Assembly: GCF_010669125.1 (NCBI RefSeq)
Contig: NZ_CP048630.1
Location: 248,001 to 312,000, forward strand
Origin: Ancylobacter pratisalsi
GTDB taxonomy: Bacteria; Pseudomonadota; Alphaproteobacteria; Rhizobiales; Xanthobacteraceae
Direction of reading: 5' to 3'
Length of the DNA: 64,000 nucleotides
The notes beneath the pieces are model-generated. The model was not told where the DNA came from, did not search any database, and saw only the letters and a program-made list of their open reading frames with translations. The translations under genes and the position numbers were made by a program. Shown piece after piece: positions 18,210 through 29,681 of this stretch. Position 1 is the stretch's first letter. Every line of letters starts with the position of its first letter.

Positions 18210-18822
18210 GGGCAGGCCGGAATGAGAGATGTGTTGGCCGTCATTTGAGGGCGGACGACAGCGCTGTCCAGATCCCCTTGGGGAAGTCGCGGCAATGCGC
18301 CGCCAATCGCCCGCCGCCGGCCCCACGCGGACGCGAGAATGTCATGGGAAAGCGATAAGGTTGCCCGCTTGCGGCCTGTCCCCGCTTTCCCCACTTTTCT
18401 CGGTATCGCGCATGCTGCCCGTTCGGGACGTATCGAGGCTGGACTCCGTTCACGAATCCGCGCTCGATAAGGGCTCAGGGGTGAAAGATCGCCGCCCGGG
18501 TCCTATATACCAGATGTAGACGGTTCATTTACCGGCGCACCATATCTTGACGCCCTAGGGTGACTCGTACAGTTTGACTTCGCTCTCGGTCGCGTGGCGT
18601 TTCGTGTCGGTCCGAGGAGCTATCACCCGAGTCAGAGTGCACTCCCGGCGGGAACGCCGGAGGGCGTTTGCGTGCGGTGTCTACAATTCGGGAAACGATA
18701 GGCGCGCAAAAGCGGTTGTTTCCTTCTTAAGGCGGGGATGGGTTCGGGCAGAGAACCGGGCCTTTTCGAACAAGGCGCGTCCGGACAGGACAGCGCCGTG
18801 AGCGAGATTGGGGACGAAGACC
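18210..18822. other. Intergenic region upstream of nrdJ (613 bp)
   Basis: No gene is supported. A CTATAT at 18503-18508 resembles the alphaproteobacterial -10 consensus and sits in an imperfect dyad (CTATATAC...GATGTAG), which could be a promoter or a degenerate NrdR-like site. A stem-loop at 18642-18662 (CTCC-C-GGCG/CGCCGGAG, loop GGAA) lies in the presumed nrdJ leader. No B12 box or other recognisable riboswitch core was found. Confidence 0.45.
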
Positions 18823-21800
18823 ATGCGCATCGAGCGCCGCTACACCAAAGCCGGCCGGTCACCCTATGCGGACATCGCGTTCCGCAAGGCGACGAGCGAA
18901 ATTCGCAATCCTGACGGGTCGGTGGTGTTCCGCCTCGAGGGCATCGACGTGCCCGAGCATTTCTCCCAGGTCGCCACCGACATCCTGGCGCAGAAGTATT
19001 TCCGCAAGGCCGGCGTCCCCGCCCGTCTGAAGAAGATCGAGGAGGAGACCGTCCCCTCCTTCCTGTGGCGCGGCGCGCCGGACGACAAGGCGCTCGGCGC
19101 CCTGCCCGAGAAGGAGCGCTTCATCGGCGAGAGCCAGGCGACGCAGGTCTTCGACCGTCTCGCCGGCACCTGGACCTACTGGGGCTGGAAGGGTGGATAC
19201 TTCGACGGCGAGGAGGACGCGCAGGCTTTCTTCGACGAGCACCGCTACATGCTCGCCATGCAGATGGCCGCGCCGAACTCGCCGCAGTGGTTCAACACCG
19301 GCCTGCACTGGGCCTATGGCATTGACGGCCCCGGTCAGGGCCACTTCTATATCGACTACATCACCGGCAAGCTGACCCGCTCCAAGTCGTCCTACGAGCA
19401 TCCCCAGCCGCATGCCTGCTTCATCCAGTCCGTCGGCGACGACCTGGTGAACGAAGGCGGCATCATGGACCTGTGGGTGCGTGAGGCCCGCCTGTTCAAG
19501 TACGGCTCGGGCACCGGCTCCAACTTCTCCGCGCTGCGCGGCGAGGGCGAGAAGCTCTCCGGTGGCGGCCGCTCGTCCGGCCTCATGAGCTTCCTCAAGA
19601 TCGGCGATCGCGCCGCCGGCGCCATCAAGTCGGGCGGCACCACGCGCCGCGCCGCCAAGATGGTGGTGGTCGATGTCGACCATCCCGACATCGAGACCTA
19701 TGTCGACTGGAAGGTGAAGGAAGAGCAGAAGGTCGCGGCTCTCGTCACCGGCTCGAAGATCGTCGCCCGCCACATGAAGGCGGTGATGAAGGCCTGCGTA
19801 AACTGCGACGGCGAAGGCGAGGACTGCTACCAGCCGGAGAAGAACCCCGCGCTGAAGCGCGAGATCCGCGCCGCCAAGAAGGCGCTGGTGCCGGAGAACT
19901 ACATCCTCCGCGTCATCCAGTTCGCGCGCCAGGGCTACACCGACATCGATTTCCCGATCTACGACACCGACTGGGATTCGGAAGCCTACCTCACGGTCTC
20001 GGGCCAGAATTCCAACAATTCGGTGCGCGTCGACGACGCCTTCCTCAACGCCGTGGAAGCCGACAGCGACTGGAACCTCGTCGGCCGCACCACCGGCAAG
20101 GTGACCAAGACCCTCAAGGCCAAGGAGCTTTGGGAGAAGATCGGCCACGCCGCCTGGGCCTGCGCCGATCCCGGCATCCAGTTCCACACCACGGTCAACG
20201 ACTGGCACACCTGCCCCACCGCGGGTCCGATCCGGGCGTCGAACCCGTGCTCGGAATACATGTTCCTCGACGACACCGCGTGCAACCTCGCCTCGCTGAA
20301 CCTGCTTCAGTTCCGCAACGCCGACGGCACGTTCGACGTCAAGAGCTACGAGCATGCCTGCCGGCTGTGGACCGTCGTGCTCGAAATCTCGATCCTGATG
20401 GCGCAGTTCCCCTCGAAGGAGATCGCCAAGCTCTCCTACGAGTACCGCACGCTGGGTCTGGGCTACGCCAATATTGGCGGCCTGCTGATGACCTCGGGCA
20501 TTCCCTATGATTCCGAGCCCGGCCGCGCCTATTGCGGGGCGCTGACCGCGATCATGACCGGCGTGTCCTATGCCACCTCCGCGGAGATGGCCAAGGAGCT
20601 CGGCCCCTTCCCCGAGTACAAGCCGAACGCGTCGCACATGCTGCGCGTCATCCGTAACCACCGCCGCGCCGCCTATGGCGAGAAGGGTGGCTATGAGGGG
20701 CTGAACACCAACCCGGTGCCGCTCGACCACGCCAGCGTGCCCGAGCCGCTGCTCATCGACCACGCCAAGGCGGCCTGGGACCGGGCGCTGGCGCTCGGCG
20801 AGGAGCATGGCTACCGCAACGCCCAGACCACGCTGCTCGCGCCCACCGGCACGATCGGCCTGGTCATGGACTGCGACACCACCGGCATCGAGCCCGACTT
20901 CGCGCTGGTGAAGTTCAAGAAGCTGGCCGGCGGCGGCTACTTCAAGATCATCAACCGCGCCGTGCCGGAGGCGCTGCGCACGCTCGGCTACAGCGAGAGC
21001 CAGCTCGCCGAGATCGAAGCCTATGCGGTCGGCCACGGCTCCATCAGCCAGGCCCCGGCGATCAACCATTCGACGCTGCGCACCAAGGGCTTCGACGACG
21101 CGATGCTCGCGAAGATCGACGGCAGCGTGAAGGCGGCGTTCGACATCAAGTTCGTCTTCAACCGCTGGACGCTCGGCGACGAGGCGCTGGCCAAGCTCGG
21201 CGTGCCGGCCGACAAGCTGGTCGATCCCGCCTTCGACCTGCTCACCTTCCTCGGCTTCGCCCGGAAGGACATCGAGGCCGCGAACATCCATGTCTGCGGC
21301 GCGATGACACTTGAGGGCGCGCCCTATCTCAAGGTCGAACACTACCCGGTGTTCGACTGCGCCAATCCCTGCGGGCGCATCGGCAAGCGCTACCTCTCGG
21401 TCACCAGCCACATTCTGATGATGGCGGCGGCGCAGCCCTTCCTGTCGGGCGCGATCTCCAAGACCATCAACATGCCGAACGACGCGACGGTCGAGGACTG
21501 CAAGGAGGCCTATCTGCTCTCCTGGCGCCTCGCGCTGAAGGCCAACGCGCTCTACCGCGATGGCTCCAAGCTGTCCCAGCCGCTCAACTCCCAGCTCCTC
21601 GCGGACGAGGACGAGGAGGAGGACGCCATCGAGGCGCTGCTGGACAAGCCGGCCGCGGCCCGCACCACGCAGGTGACGGAGAAGATCGTCGAGAAGATCG
21701 TCGAGCGCATCGTCGCCGTGCACGACCGCGAGAAGATGCCCGACCGCCGCAAGGGCTACACCCAGAAGGCGGTGGTCGGCGGCCACAAGGTCTATCTGCG

Positions 21801-22527
21801 CACCGGCGAATATGATGACGGCCGCCTCGGCGAGATCTTCATCGACATGCACAAGGAAGGCGCGGCGCTGCGCTCCTTCATCAACAACTTCGCCATCTCG
21901 GTGTCGCTGGGCCTGCAATACGGCGTGCCGCTGGAAGAATATGTCGACGCCTTCACCTTCACCCGCTTCGAACCTGCGGGCCCGGTGCAGGGCAACGAGG
22001 TCATCAAATACGCGACCTCGATCCTCGACTACATCTTCCGCGAGCTCGCCGTGTCCTATCTCGGCCGCAACGATCTCGGCCATGTCGATGCCGGCGAATC
22101 CAACTTCGATGCGCTCGGCAAGGGCGTGGACGAAGGCAAGGCCACTCCCGGCGCCGCTGTCTCCGCCGCGCGTATGGTCTCCAAGGGTCTGACGCGCGGA
22201 AAGTCGGTGGGTCTCATGGTTGTGCCCGCCGGCACCACCCCTGCCCCCTCGGCCTCGAACGTCACCGCGCTGCGCGGTGCTGTGCAGGGCGCGACCGCTC
22301 TCAAGGCCGCACCCGAGATCGAGGAAGAGGACGTCGCCGACACCAGCGCCCTCCCCTGGGCCGCCCCTGCCCCGGCGGCCGGGCCCACCAAGGCTGAGGC
22401 CCGCGCCATCGCCCGCGCCAAGGGCTATGAGGGCGAAGCCTGCCCGGAGTGTCAGAACTTCACCATGGTGCGCAACGGCACCTGCCTGAAGTGCGAGACC
22501 TGCGGCTCGACGACCGGCTGCAGCTGA
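18823..22527 (+). CDS. nrdJ: Adenosylcobalamin-dependent (class II) ribonucleoside-diphosphate reductase
   Basis: NrdJ reduces ribonucleotides to deoxyribonucleotides using a radical made from adenosylcobalamin, so it works with or without oxygen and depends on vitamin B12. The 1234-residue length and the [11 protein letters not shown] start are typical of Hyphomicrobiales enzymes. Visible are the substrate-loop region ([14 protein letters not shown]), [14 protein letters not shown] at about 474-479, [16 protein letters not shown] near 673 and a Pro/Ala-rich hinge near 1165-1190. The C-terminal cysteine cluster (CPEC 1207-1210, CLKCETC 1221-1227, TGC) probably carries reducing equivalents. 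The ATG at 18823 was preferred over a TTG 15 bases upstream. No other ribonucleotide reductase is in the window. Confidence 0.97.
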   Translation: MRIERRYTKAGRSPYADIAFRKATSEIRNPDGSVVFRLEGIDVPEHFSQVATDILAQKYFRKAGVPARLKKIEEETVPSFLWRGAPDDKALGALPEKERFIGESQATQVFDRLAGTWTYWGWKGGYFDGEEDAQAFFDEHRYMLAMQMAAPNSPQWFNTGLHWAYGIDGPGQGHFYIDYITGKLTRSKSSYEHPQPHACFIQSVGDDLVNEGGIMDLWVREARLFKYGSGTGSNFSALRGEGEKLSGGGRSSGLMSFLKIGDRAAGAIKSGGTTRRAAKMVVVDVDHPDIETYVDWKVKEEQKVAALVTGSKIVARHMKAVMKACVNCDGEGEDCYQPEKNPALKREIRAAKKALVPENYILRVIQFARQGYTDIDFPIYDTDWDSEAYLTVSGQNSNNSVRVDDAFLNAVEADSDWNLVGRTTGKVTKTLKAKELWEKIGHAAWACADPGIQFHTTVNDWHTCPTAGPIRASNPCSEYMFLDDTACNLASLNLLQFRNADGTFDVKSYEHACRLWTVVLEISILMAQFPSKEIAKLSYEYRTLGLGYANIGGLLMTSGIPYDSEPGRAYCGALTAIMTGVSYATSAEMAKELGPFPEYKPNASHMLRVIRNHRRAAYGEKGGYEGLNTNPVPLDHASVPEPLLIDHAKAAWDRALALGEEHGYRNAQTTLLAPTGTIGLVMDCDTTGIEPDFALVKFKKLAGGGYFKIINRAVPEALRTLGYSESQLAEIEAYAVGHGSISQAPAINHSTLRTKGFDDAMLAKIDGSVKAAFDIKFVFNRWTLGDEALAKLGVPADKLVDPAFDLLTFLGFARKDIEAANIHVCGAMTLEGAPYLKVEHYPVFDCANPCGRIGKRYLSVTSHILMMAAAQPFLSGAISKTINMPNDATVEDCKEAYLLSWRLALKANALYRDGSKLSQPLNSQLLADEDEEEDAIEALLDKPAAARTTQVTEKIVEKIVERIVAVHDREKMPDRRKGYTQKAVVGGHKVYLRTGEYDDGRLGEIFIDMHKEGAALRSFINNFAISVSLGLQYGVPLEEYVDAFTFTRFEPAGPVQGNEVIKYATSILDYIFRELAVSYLGRNDLGHVDAGESNFDALGKGVDEGKATPGAAVSAARMVSKGLTRGKSVGLMVVPAGTTPAPSASNVTALRGAVQGATALKAAPEIEEEDVADTSALPWAAPAPAAGPTKAEARAIARAKGYEGEACPECQNFTMVRNGTCLKCETCGSTTGCS

Positions 22528-22548
22528 GCCGGCTCAAGACATGACAGA

Positions 22549-22575
22549 GCGGCCGGGCATGTCCCGGCCGTTTTG
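22549..22575 (+). terminator. Intrinsic terminator after nrdJ
   Basis: GCGGCCGGG and CCCGGCCG form a strong stem around a short loop, followed by TTTTG. It begins 22 bases after the nrdJ stop. Confidence 0.85.
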
Positions 22576-22985
22576 CTTTGGAGAGAGTTGCCATCCACCC
22601 GACGAGACGTTCGGATATACGGCTCGCGGCCACGCGCCCGGCTGTCGCAAGCCGATGCCGGACCTCTGACGACGGGTGCCATTGGGACGGTATTGCCTTC
22701 GAGCACGGCCTGGATCCGTCGAAAGCGACCACCGCAACGGCTCGATCTACTCGATGAGGGGGCCGATCCCGGCTCTCCCGCCGGCATCTGGTCTGGCCCC
22801 TCTGTCCGGCGGCGCGCTGAAGGAATACAGGTTCGACGGGCCACGCATCGCTCGCTCGGCGCCCTTCAGGGGCGGGGGCGGAGCTGACGCCGGCGCGGCT
22901 CGACACCCGATCGGCTTGAAGCCAAAGTCCGCGTGATCCAGACGTCCGCCTGAGACAACCAAACCCGACATCCTCGTGAAGCCCC
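22576..22985. other. Non-coding gap between nrdJ terminator and GNAT gene (410 bp)
   Basis: Several frames are open on both strands, but none has a start signal, a recognisable domain or protein-like composition. I see no RNA gene. A small stem CGCCC/GGGCG near 22859-22875 is the only local structure noticed. Confidence 0.4.
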
Positions 22986-23525
22986 ATGCCCCTCATCCCC
23001 ACGCTGACCACCCCGCGCCTGATCCTCCGCAGCTACACCCTCGCCGATTTCGATGCCTATGCCGCGATGTGGAGCGAGCCCGGCGTGGTGCGGTTCATCG
23101 GTGGGGCACCGCTGTCGCGCGAGGTGGCGTGGGCGCGGTTCCTGCGGCAGTTCGGGTTGTGGCACCATCTCGGCTTCGGCGGCTTCGTCGTCGAGGACCG
23201 TGCCAGCGGCGTCCTCATCGGTGAGGTCGGGTTCCACGATCTGCGCCGGGCGATCGTCCCCTCGCTCGAAGGCACGATGGAGACCGGCTGGGTGCTGGTG
23301 GGCGCGGCGCAGGGAAAAGGTCTCGCGGAGGAAGCGGTGCGCGTCGCGCTTGGCTGGGCGGATACGCACCACGCCGGTACGCGCATCACCTGCATGATCC
23401 AGTCCGAGCACGCCGCCTCGCTGCATGTCGCCGGCAAGCTGGGCTTCGTCCCCTTCGCCGACACCCTCTACAACGGCAATGAGGTCACGCTGCTGGAACG
23501 CCCGCGTCCATCGGGCGCCGGCTGA
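22986..23525 (+). CDS. GNAT-family N-acetyltransferase (RimJ/RimL-like)
   Basis: The 179-residue product has the GNAT fold of the RimJ/RimL type: TPRLILRSYTLADFDAYAAMW at the N-terminus, FVVEDRASGVLIGEVGFHD as strands 2-4, an acetyl-CoA loop where the usual Q/R-x-x-G-x-G/A is VGAAQGKGLAEEAV, and SLHVAGKLGF near the end. It would transfer acetyl from acetyl-CoA to an amine (protein N-terminus, antibiotic or small molecule); the acceptor is unknown. It stands alone between terminators. The Shine-Dalgarno sequence is weak. Confidence 0.86.
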   Translation: MPLIPTLTTPRLILRSYTLADFDAYAAMWSEPGVVRFIGGAPLSREVAWARFLRQFGLWHHLGFGGFVVEDRASGVLIGEVGFHDLRRAIVPSLEGTMETGWVLVGAAQGKGLAEEAVRVALGWADTHHAGTRITCMIQSEHAASLHVAGKLGFVPFADTLYNGNEVTLLERPRPSGAG

Positions 23526-23543
23526 ACCGGCGCTCCAGACAGG

Positions 23544-23580
23544 AAAAAGCCGCCGGCCCCAGGGGGACCGGCGGCTTTCC
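23544..23580. terminator. Bidirectional terminator between GNAT and csp genes
   Basis: AAAGCCGCCGG and CCGGCGGCTTT form a perfect stem with five A on the left, so on the minus strand the stem is followed by TTTTTCC. It can stop both the GNAT transcript and the leftward cold-shock gene. Confidence 0.88.
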
Positions 23581-23640
23581 TATTGCTGATGTCCGCAGCA
23601 CCGAAGAAAGTCCGACCGACGGCGCTCCGGTCAGAAGGTA

Positions 23641-23856
23641 TCAGCCCACGCGCAGGTTGACCGCGGAGGTCTTGCCCGAACGCTGGTCGGTCTGCAGCTC
23701 GAAGGAAACCTTCTCGCCATCGCGCAGACCCTGAAGGCCGGAGCGCTGCACTGCACTGATATGGACGAACACGTCCTTGCCCGCGCCATCGGGCTGGATG
23801 AAGCCGTAGCCCTTCTGGTCGTTGAACCACTTCACGGTGCCGGTCTCGGTAGACAT
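23641..23856 (-). CDS. Cold-shock domain protein, CspA family (71 aa)
   Basis: This small beta-barrel single-strand nucleic-acid binding protein acts as an RNA chaperone. The whole protein is one cold-shock domain with RNP1 (KGYGFIQP) and RNP2 (DVFVHISAV), and it is nearly identical to the second csp gene just upstream on the same strand. The start ATG has no Shine-Dalgarno sequence in the last 15 bases, while the 287-base gap upstream can supply its own promoter and a long 5' UTR with a CGGGAG/CTCCCG hairpin (23891-23906). Csp genes are commonly controlled through such leaders. Whether this copy is cold-induced cannot be told. Confidence 0.95.
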   Translation of the reverse strand: MSTETGTVKWFNDQKGYGFIQPDGAGKDVFVHISAVQRSGLQGLRDGEKVSFELQTDQRSGKTSAVNLRVG

Positions 23857-24034
23857 AAGCGTAGTCTCGCGTATCGAGGTTGCATATTCACGGGAGCGCA
23901 CTCCCGCTGCTGGGTCGAATTTGGAAGAAAAGCTGAACGTGCACCCCGCGTGAGCAAGGTGAAGCGGCCCAGAGTCCAGCCAAAGTCTAGCCGGGAGACT
24001 AGCGCGAATAGCCGCCTTTGCAAGAGGCGCCAAA

Positions 24035-24062
24035 GGTATAAACCGGCGCCTCCCAGCACAAA
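24035..24062 (-). promoter_or_regulatory. Candidate promoter of the downstream csp gene
   Basis: On the minus strand TTTGTG and TATACC are separated by 16 bases. The -10 lies inside a perfect GAGGCGCC/GGCGCCTC inverted repeat (24024-24052). This would give a 5' UTR of roughly 170 bases. It is a prediction by eye only. Confidence 0.35.
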
Positions 24063-24143
24063 TCCGCCATTCCCCAGAAGGGAAATGGACATTGCACTCG
24101 CTCTAAACAGACCAGGACCGGCAACCGGCAGTCGAAGCGCCGC

Positions 24144-24356
24144 TCAGAGCGGGCGCAGATCAACCGCCGAGGTCTTGCCGGAGCGCTGGTCGGTCTGCAG
24201 CTCGAAGGAAACCTTCTCGCCGTCGCGCAGGCCCTGAAGACCCGAGCGCTGAACCGCGCTGATGTGGACGAACACGTCCTTGCCGCCACTATCGGGCTGG
24301 ATGAAGCCGTAGCCCTTCTGCTCGTTGAACCACTTGACGGTACCGGTATCAGCCAT
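24144..24356 (-). CDS. Cold-shock domain protein, CspA family (70 aa)
   Basis: This is a second single-domain cold-shock protein with the same RNP1 and RNP2 motifs. The proteins differ mainly at the first residues, NEQKG/NDQKG, the DSGG/DGAG loop and the last four residues, so they are a tandem duplication. The start ATG has only CAAGG about seven bases upstream. About 230 bases separate it from the glycine-zipper gene; that gap contains a CGGATT/AATCCG dyad and probably the promoter and a long leader. Confidence 0.95.
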   Translation of the reverse strand: MADTGTVKWFNEQKGYGFIQPDSGGKDVFVHISAVQRSGLQGLRDGEKVSFELQTDQRSGKTSAVDLRPL

Positions 24357-24590
24357 GTCAGAACCTTGAGGACCAGATGTAACAGTCGGGCAGGCTCATG
24401 CCCCCCGCCGATCTTGGCCGAGTGCAGCAAAAAGAGCTGTCCGCCCAGTGGACGTCAGCCATTCAGCCACATTCGGGTCACTCAGAGATTGGTCAGAATT
24501 GTGTCTTTTACGCGGCGGATTTCGCCACAATCCGAACAAACAGCGAGGAATCACGCCGCGCGGAAGCGCCCACGGATCCCGGCACCGGCG

Positions 24591-24926
24591 TCAGCGGCAG
24601 TGCCGGTTGTCGACCCTTACGCGGTTGCCATTCGAATAGCGGCTGTAGCAACGCCCGTTGCGCCAGTAGTAGTTGTTGCGCGAGCGACTGGCGCCGACCG
24701 CCGCCCCCGTTCCCGCCCCGATCAGCCCGCCTGCGACCGCGCCGCCGGTGGTGCCGGTCACCACGCCCCCGATCACCGCGCCGGTGACGCCGCCGATCGC
24801 GGCGCCGCGCGCCGTGTCGTTGCGGGCGGAGGCGGGCGCGACGGACGAAAGAGCGAGGAGGCCGCCAAGGGCGGCAACGCCGCTCAGGCGAAGCAGTTTT
24901 CGGACATCGAGCATCGCAGCCTTCAT
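24591..24926 (-). CDS. Glycine-zipper exported protein, function unknown (111 aa)
   Basis: A signal peptide (MKAAMLDVRKLLRLSG followed by a hydrophobic stretch, ending ASA) precedes a compact glycine-zipper segment with repeated GxxxG spacing (AAIGGVTGAVIGGVVTGTT, GGLIGAGTGAAVG). A short basic, Tyr/Arg-rich tail with two cysteines (NGRCYSR, DNRHCR) ends the protein. Similar proteins in alphaproteobacteria are outer-membrane or periplasmic glycine-zipper (YMGG-like) proteins of unknown role. No lipobox cysteine is visible. The start could be the ATG at 24926 or 24914. A large palindrome lies 55 bases upstream. Confidence 0.75.
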   Translation of the reverse strand: MKAAMLDVRKLLRLSGVAALGGLLALSSVAPASARNDTARGAAIGGVTGAVIGGVVTGTTGGAVAGGLIGAGTGAAVGASRSRNNYYWRNGRCYSRYSNGNRVRVDNRHCR

Positions 24927-24980
24927 AAGGGTCCGCGATGCGTCGCGGCCCGGATCCCACAGCAGCATTCAATCGAAGGC

Positions 24981-25010
24981 AACGCGGCACATGCCTGCAT
25001 GTGCCGCGTT
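24981..25010. repeat. Near-perfect 30-bp palindrome (14-bp arms) downstream of maeB
   Basis: AACGCGGCACATGC and GCATGTGCCGCGTT flank only CT. It lies between the maeB stop and the glycine-zipper start. It may be a terminator for maeB, although only two T follow, or a binding site for a dimeric regulator. Confidence 0.7.
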
Positions 25011-25062
25011 CTGGTCGATCCGCCGGATCAACACTTCGTGGGTGGCCGTGGGGGCGCCGGGC

Positions 25063-27342
<2,280 letters not shown>

Positions 27343-27525
27343 TGCGTTTCCTTCCCCCGGAACTGACGGCAAAGCAGAGGGGTTGTTCACATACGAACTT
27401 CCGCACTTGCGGTACACCCAGAATCCGAATTTGTAATGCCCGCCTTTGGGCGGTTCGTTTAAGCTTCTGCCCGGCCGGACCCGATCGGAACCGAGTCGAA
27501 ACCGTCCATCTCAGGTCAGTGCCGC

Positions 27526-29604
27526 ATGCGCAAGTCATTCCTCGTTACCATCATCGCCCTGCCGGTCGTCGTCATCGGCGGATATCTGGGCTTCAAGACC
27601 TATGTCGCCCATGTCGCGCAGAGTCAGGTTGAGGATCTGTTCGGCGAATTGAAGGCTGTCGGCATCGAGGCCACCCACGGCCCGGTCAGCTACGACGTCT
27701 TCGACGGCCGGTTCGAAATCGGGCAGGTGTCCTTTGCCGCCGCCGGCCAGGGCACGCTCAAGGTCGGCTCGTTCATCGCCTTCGGGCTGGACCAGCCCTC
27801 CGCCTCGCAGATCGCGGCCAAGCGCGTCGAGCTGACGGACGTCGCGTTTGACGGCCCGCTGCCGCTGTCGCCGGCGACGGAGGCCAGCTTCCGTGCGCCC
27901 AGCATCGAGATCGACGGTTTCGAGGCCCCGGTGGAGGTCACCTCGCCCGACGCCCTGCCCTCGCAGATTGCGCTGGCCTTCGTCGAGGCGGCCAAGGCCG
28001 CGCGCGTGCACGTTCCCCAGTCGACCACGACGACGTGGTCCGGCGCGGAGGCCGCGCGGGTCGAGACCCAGGTCGTGCACGGCGCGGCCACTCTGGAGCA
28101 GTTCGCCGACGGGCACATCGCCCGCGCCAGCGTCGAGCCCTCGCACTTCACCATCAGCGGTGCCGACACCAGCGCCAACGGCACGCTCGGGCGTATCGAC
28201 GCCGCGAGCATCGATGTCGCGGCGATGCTCATCCTGTTCGACCCGGAGCGGCGGCTGGCGGAGCAGGAATTCCGCACCGTCTATGGCTCCATCAGCATCG
28301 ACGGCTACGAGGTCAGCACGCCCGCCGGCATCCTTCAGGGCTGGAAGCGGATGGAGATCACCGGCGTCGCGATCAAGCCCGCCCTGATCGCGGCCGAGGA
28401 CATCGCGGCCGCCAGCCTCAAGGCACGCGACTACGCCGCCGCCGGCGAAGCGCTGCCGGACGAGGATGCCGCCGACCTGCTGCGCGCGGTGGCCACGCTC
28501 TATGACGGGCTGCGCATCGGCGCGATCACCTTCACCGGCCTCACCTCGACCCAGCCCGATGGCGGCACCGGCACGCTGGCCTCGCTGAAGGCCGGGCCGC
28601 TGACCGACGGGCTGCTGGAGGGGATCACCCTCGACGACTTCAAGGGCACGGATGGCGACGGCGCACCGCTGGGCTTCACCCGCCTGTCCCTCGCCCGGCT
28701 GCGGCCCGGCGCGGTGATGGAACTGGCCGCCGACAGCCTCGAGGATCCCGACAGCCGCGCCGGGCTTTCCTGGTTCATGCGCCTTACCGGCCTGATCGGC
28801 GCGGTGGAGCTGACCGGCGCCCAGACCCCCTCGGGCGAGAAGGGCAACCCGATCGACATCGACCGGCTCGCGCTTTCCTTCGAGGGCGAGCCCGACACGC
28901 TGCCCACGCGGGTGGCGGCCAGCCTGCGCATGTCGGGCCCGACCTCGGCGATCAAGAACGACAAGCCCGCCTTCGCGCTGGTGCCCGACGGCATGAAGCG
29001 CGCCAGCGTGGCCGTCGATCTGGCCGGCGCGTGGGACGAGGACGAAGCCAGCGTCACGCTGGCCCCGCTCTATATCGAGGTCTCCGACGCCTTCTCGCTC
29101 GCAGCGAAGGTCGAGCTGAGCGATGTCGACGAAAGCGTCTTCTCGGCCCAGCCGGACGAGGCGATGGCGGGCCTGCTCATGGCCAATCTCCGCCTGCTGG
29201 AGATGACCGTCCGCGATTCAGGCATCTATGAGCGCAAGCTCGACGAAGCCGCGCGCCAGCAGAAGCTGGACCCGGATTCGATCCGCCAGCTCTTCGCCGG
29301 CTTCGCGGAACTGCTGCTGTCGCAGGCGGTTTCCGACCGGCCGGAGCTGGAACCGGCGGTTCAGGCCTTCATCGGCTTCATCCAGCACCCGATGAGCACG
29401 CTGGCGCTGCGCGTCACCCCGCGCCAGGAGACGCTGCCGATCATGATGGTGATGGAGGCGCTGGAGGGCGACGACCCGCTGCGGCTGGTCGACGAGCTCG
29501 ATTTCGCGGTCATGGAGCCCCTCAGCCCGCCCGGTGGCCCGTTCACGCCGCCGCCCGGCGCCCAGAATTCCGCGCCGGGCGCGCCGATGCCCCTGCGTCC
29601 CTGA
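27526..29604 (+). CDS. Large membrane-anchored periplasmic protein, unknown function (692 aa)
   Basis: I do not recognise a characterised family. One N-terminal hydrophobic helix (FLVTIIALPVVVIGGYLGF) anchors a long exported domain. The body is rich in short beta-like segments with repeated GFxxxSLARLRPG-like and LTDVAFDG-like phrases; a central stretch (about residues 290-330) is helical and Ala-rich; the last 30 residues are Pro/Gly-rich (PPGGPFTPPPGAQNS). The overall look is loosely like AsmA or YdgA (DUF945)-type envelope proteins, but that is an impression. The start ATG has a weak AGGTC upstream. It stands alone, divergent from maeB and convergent with aspS across a shared terminator. 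Confidence 0.8.
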   Translation: MRKSFLVTIIALPVVVIGGYLGFKTYVAHVAQSQVEDLFGELKAVGIEATHGPVSYDVFDGRFEIGQVSFAAAGQGTLKVGSFIAFGLDQPSASQIAAKRVELTDVAFDGPLPLSPATEASFRAPSIEIDGFEAPVEVTSPDALPSQIALAFVEAAKAARVHVPQSTTTTWSGAEAARVETQVVHGAATLEQFADGHIARASVEPSHFTISGADTSANGTLGRIDAASIDVAAMLILFDPERRLAEQEFRTVYGSISIDGYEVSTPAGILQGWKRMEITGVAIKPALIAAEDIAAASLKARDYAAAGEALPDEDAADLLRAVATLYDGLRIGAITFTGLTSTQPDGGTGTLASLKAGPLTDGLLEGITLDDFKGTDGDGAPLGFTRLSLARLRPGAVMELAADSLEDPDSRAGLSWFMRLTGLIGAVELTGAQTPSGEKGNPIDIDRLALSFEGEPDTLPTRVAASLRMSGPTSAIKNDKPAFALVPDGMKRASVAVDLAGAWDEDEASVTLAPLYIEVSDAFSLAAKVELSDVDESVFSAQPDEAMAGLLMANLRLLEMTVRDSGIYERKLDEAARQQKLDPDSIRQLFAGFAELLLSQAVSDRPELEPAVQAFIGFIQHPMSTLALRVTPRQETLPIMMVMEALEGDDPLRLVDELDFAVMEPLSPPGGPFTPPPGAQNSAPGAPMPLRP

Positions 29605-29620
29605 CCCCACCGCGCAAACG

Positions 29621-29650
29621 AAGAAGCCGCCCCGAAGGGCGGCTTCCTGT
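29621..29650. terminator. Bidirectional terminator with TTCG loop on the aspS strand
   Basis: GAAGCCGCCC and GGGCGGCTTC form a perfect stem. On the minus strand the loop is TTCG, which stabilises hairpins, and TTCGTTT follows. It serves aspS and probably the convergent unknown gene. Confidence 0.85.
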
Positions 29651-29681
29651 CGCTGGTGCCTGTGCCGGGGGCGCGCGGCGC

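Noticed and set aside
18210..18822. Cobalamin riboswitch upstream of nrdJ
   Set aside because: No B12 box or matching core could be found on either strand, and B12-dependent enzymes themselves are usually not under this switch.
18859..22083. A 1074-codon open frame on the minus strand opposite nrdJ
   Set aside because: High-GC DNA with strong third-position bias keeps this antisense frame open. The translation is His/Arg/Leu-rich with no domain, whereas the plus-strand NrdJ is full length and certain.
22573..22887. A possible 104-residue protein between nrdJ and the acetyltransferase gene
   Set aside because: It starts inside the nrdJ terminator region, lacks a ribosome binding site and has Arg/Ser/Pro-rich shadow composition.
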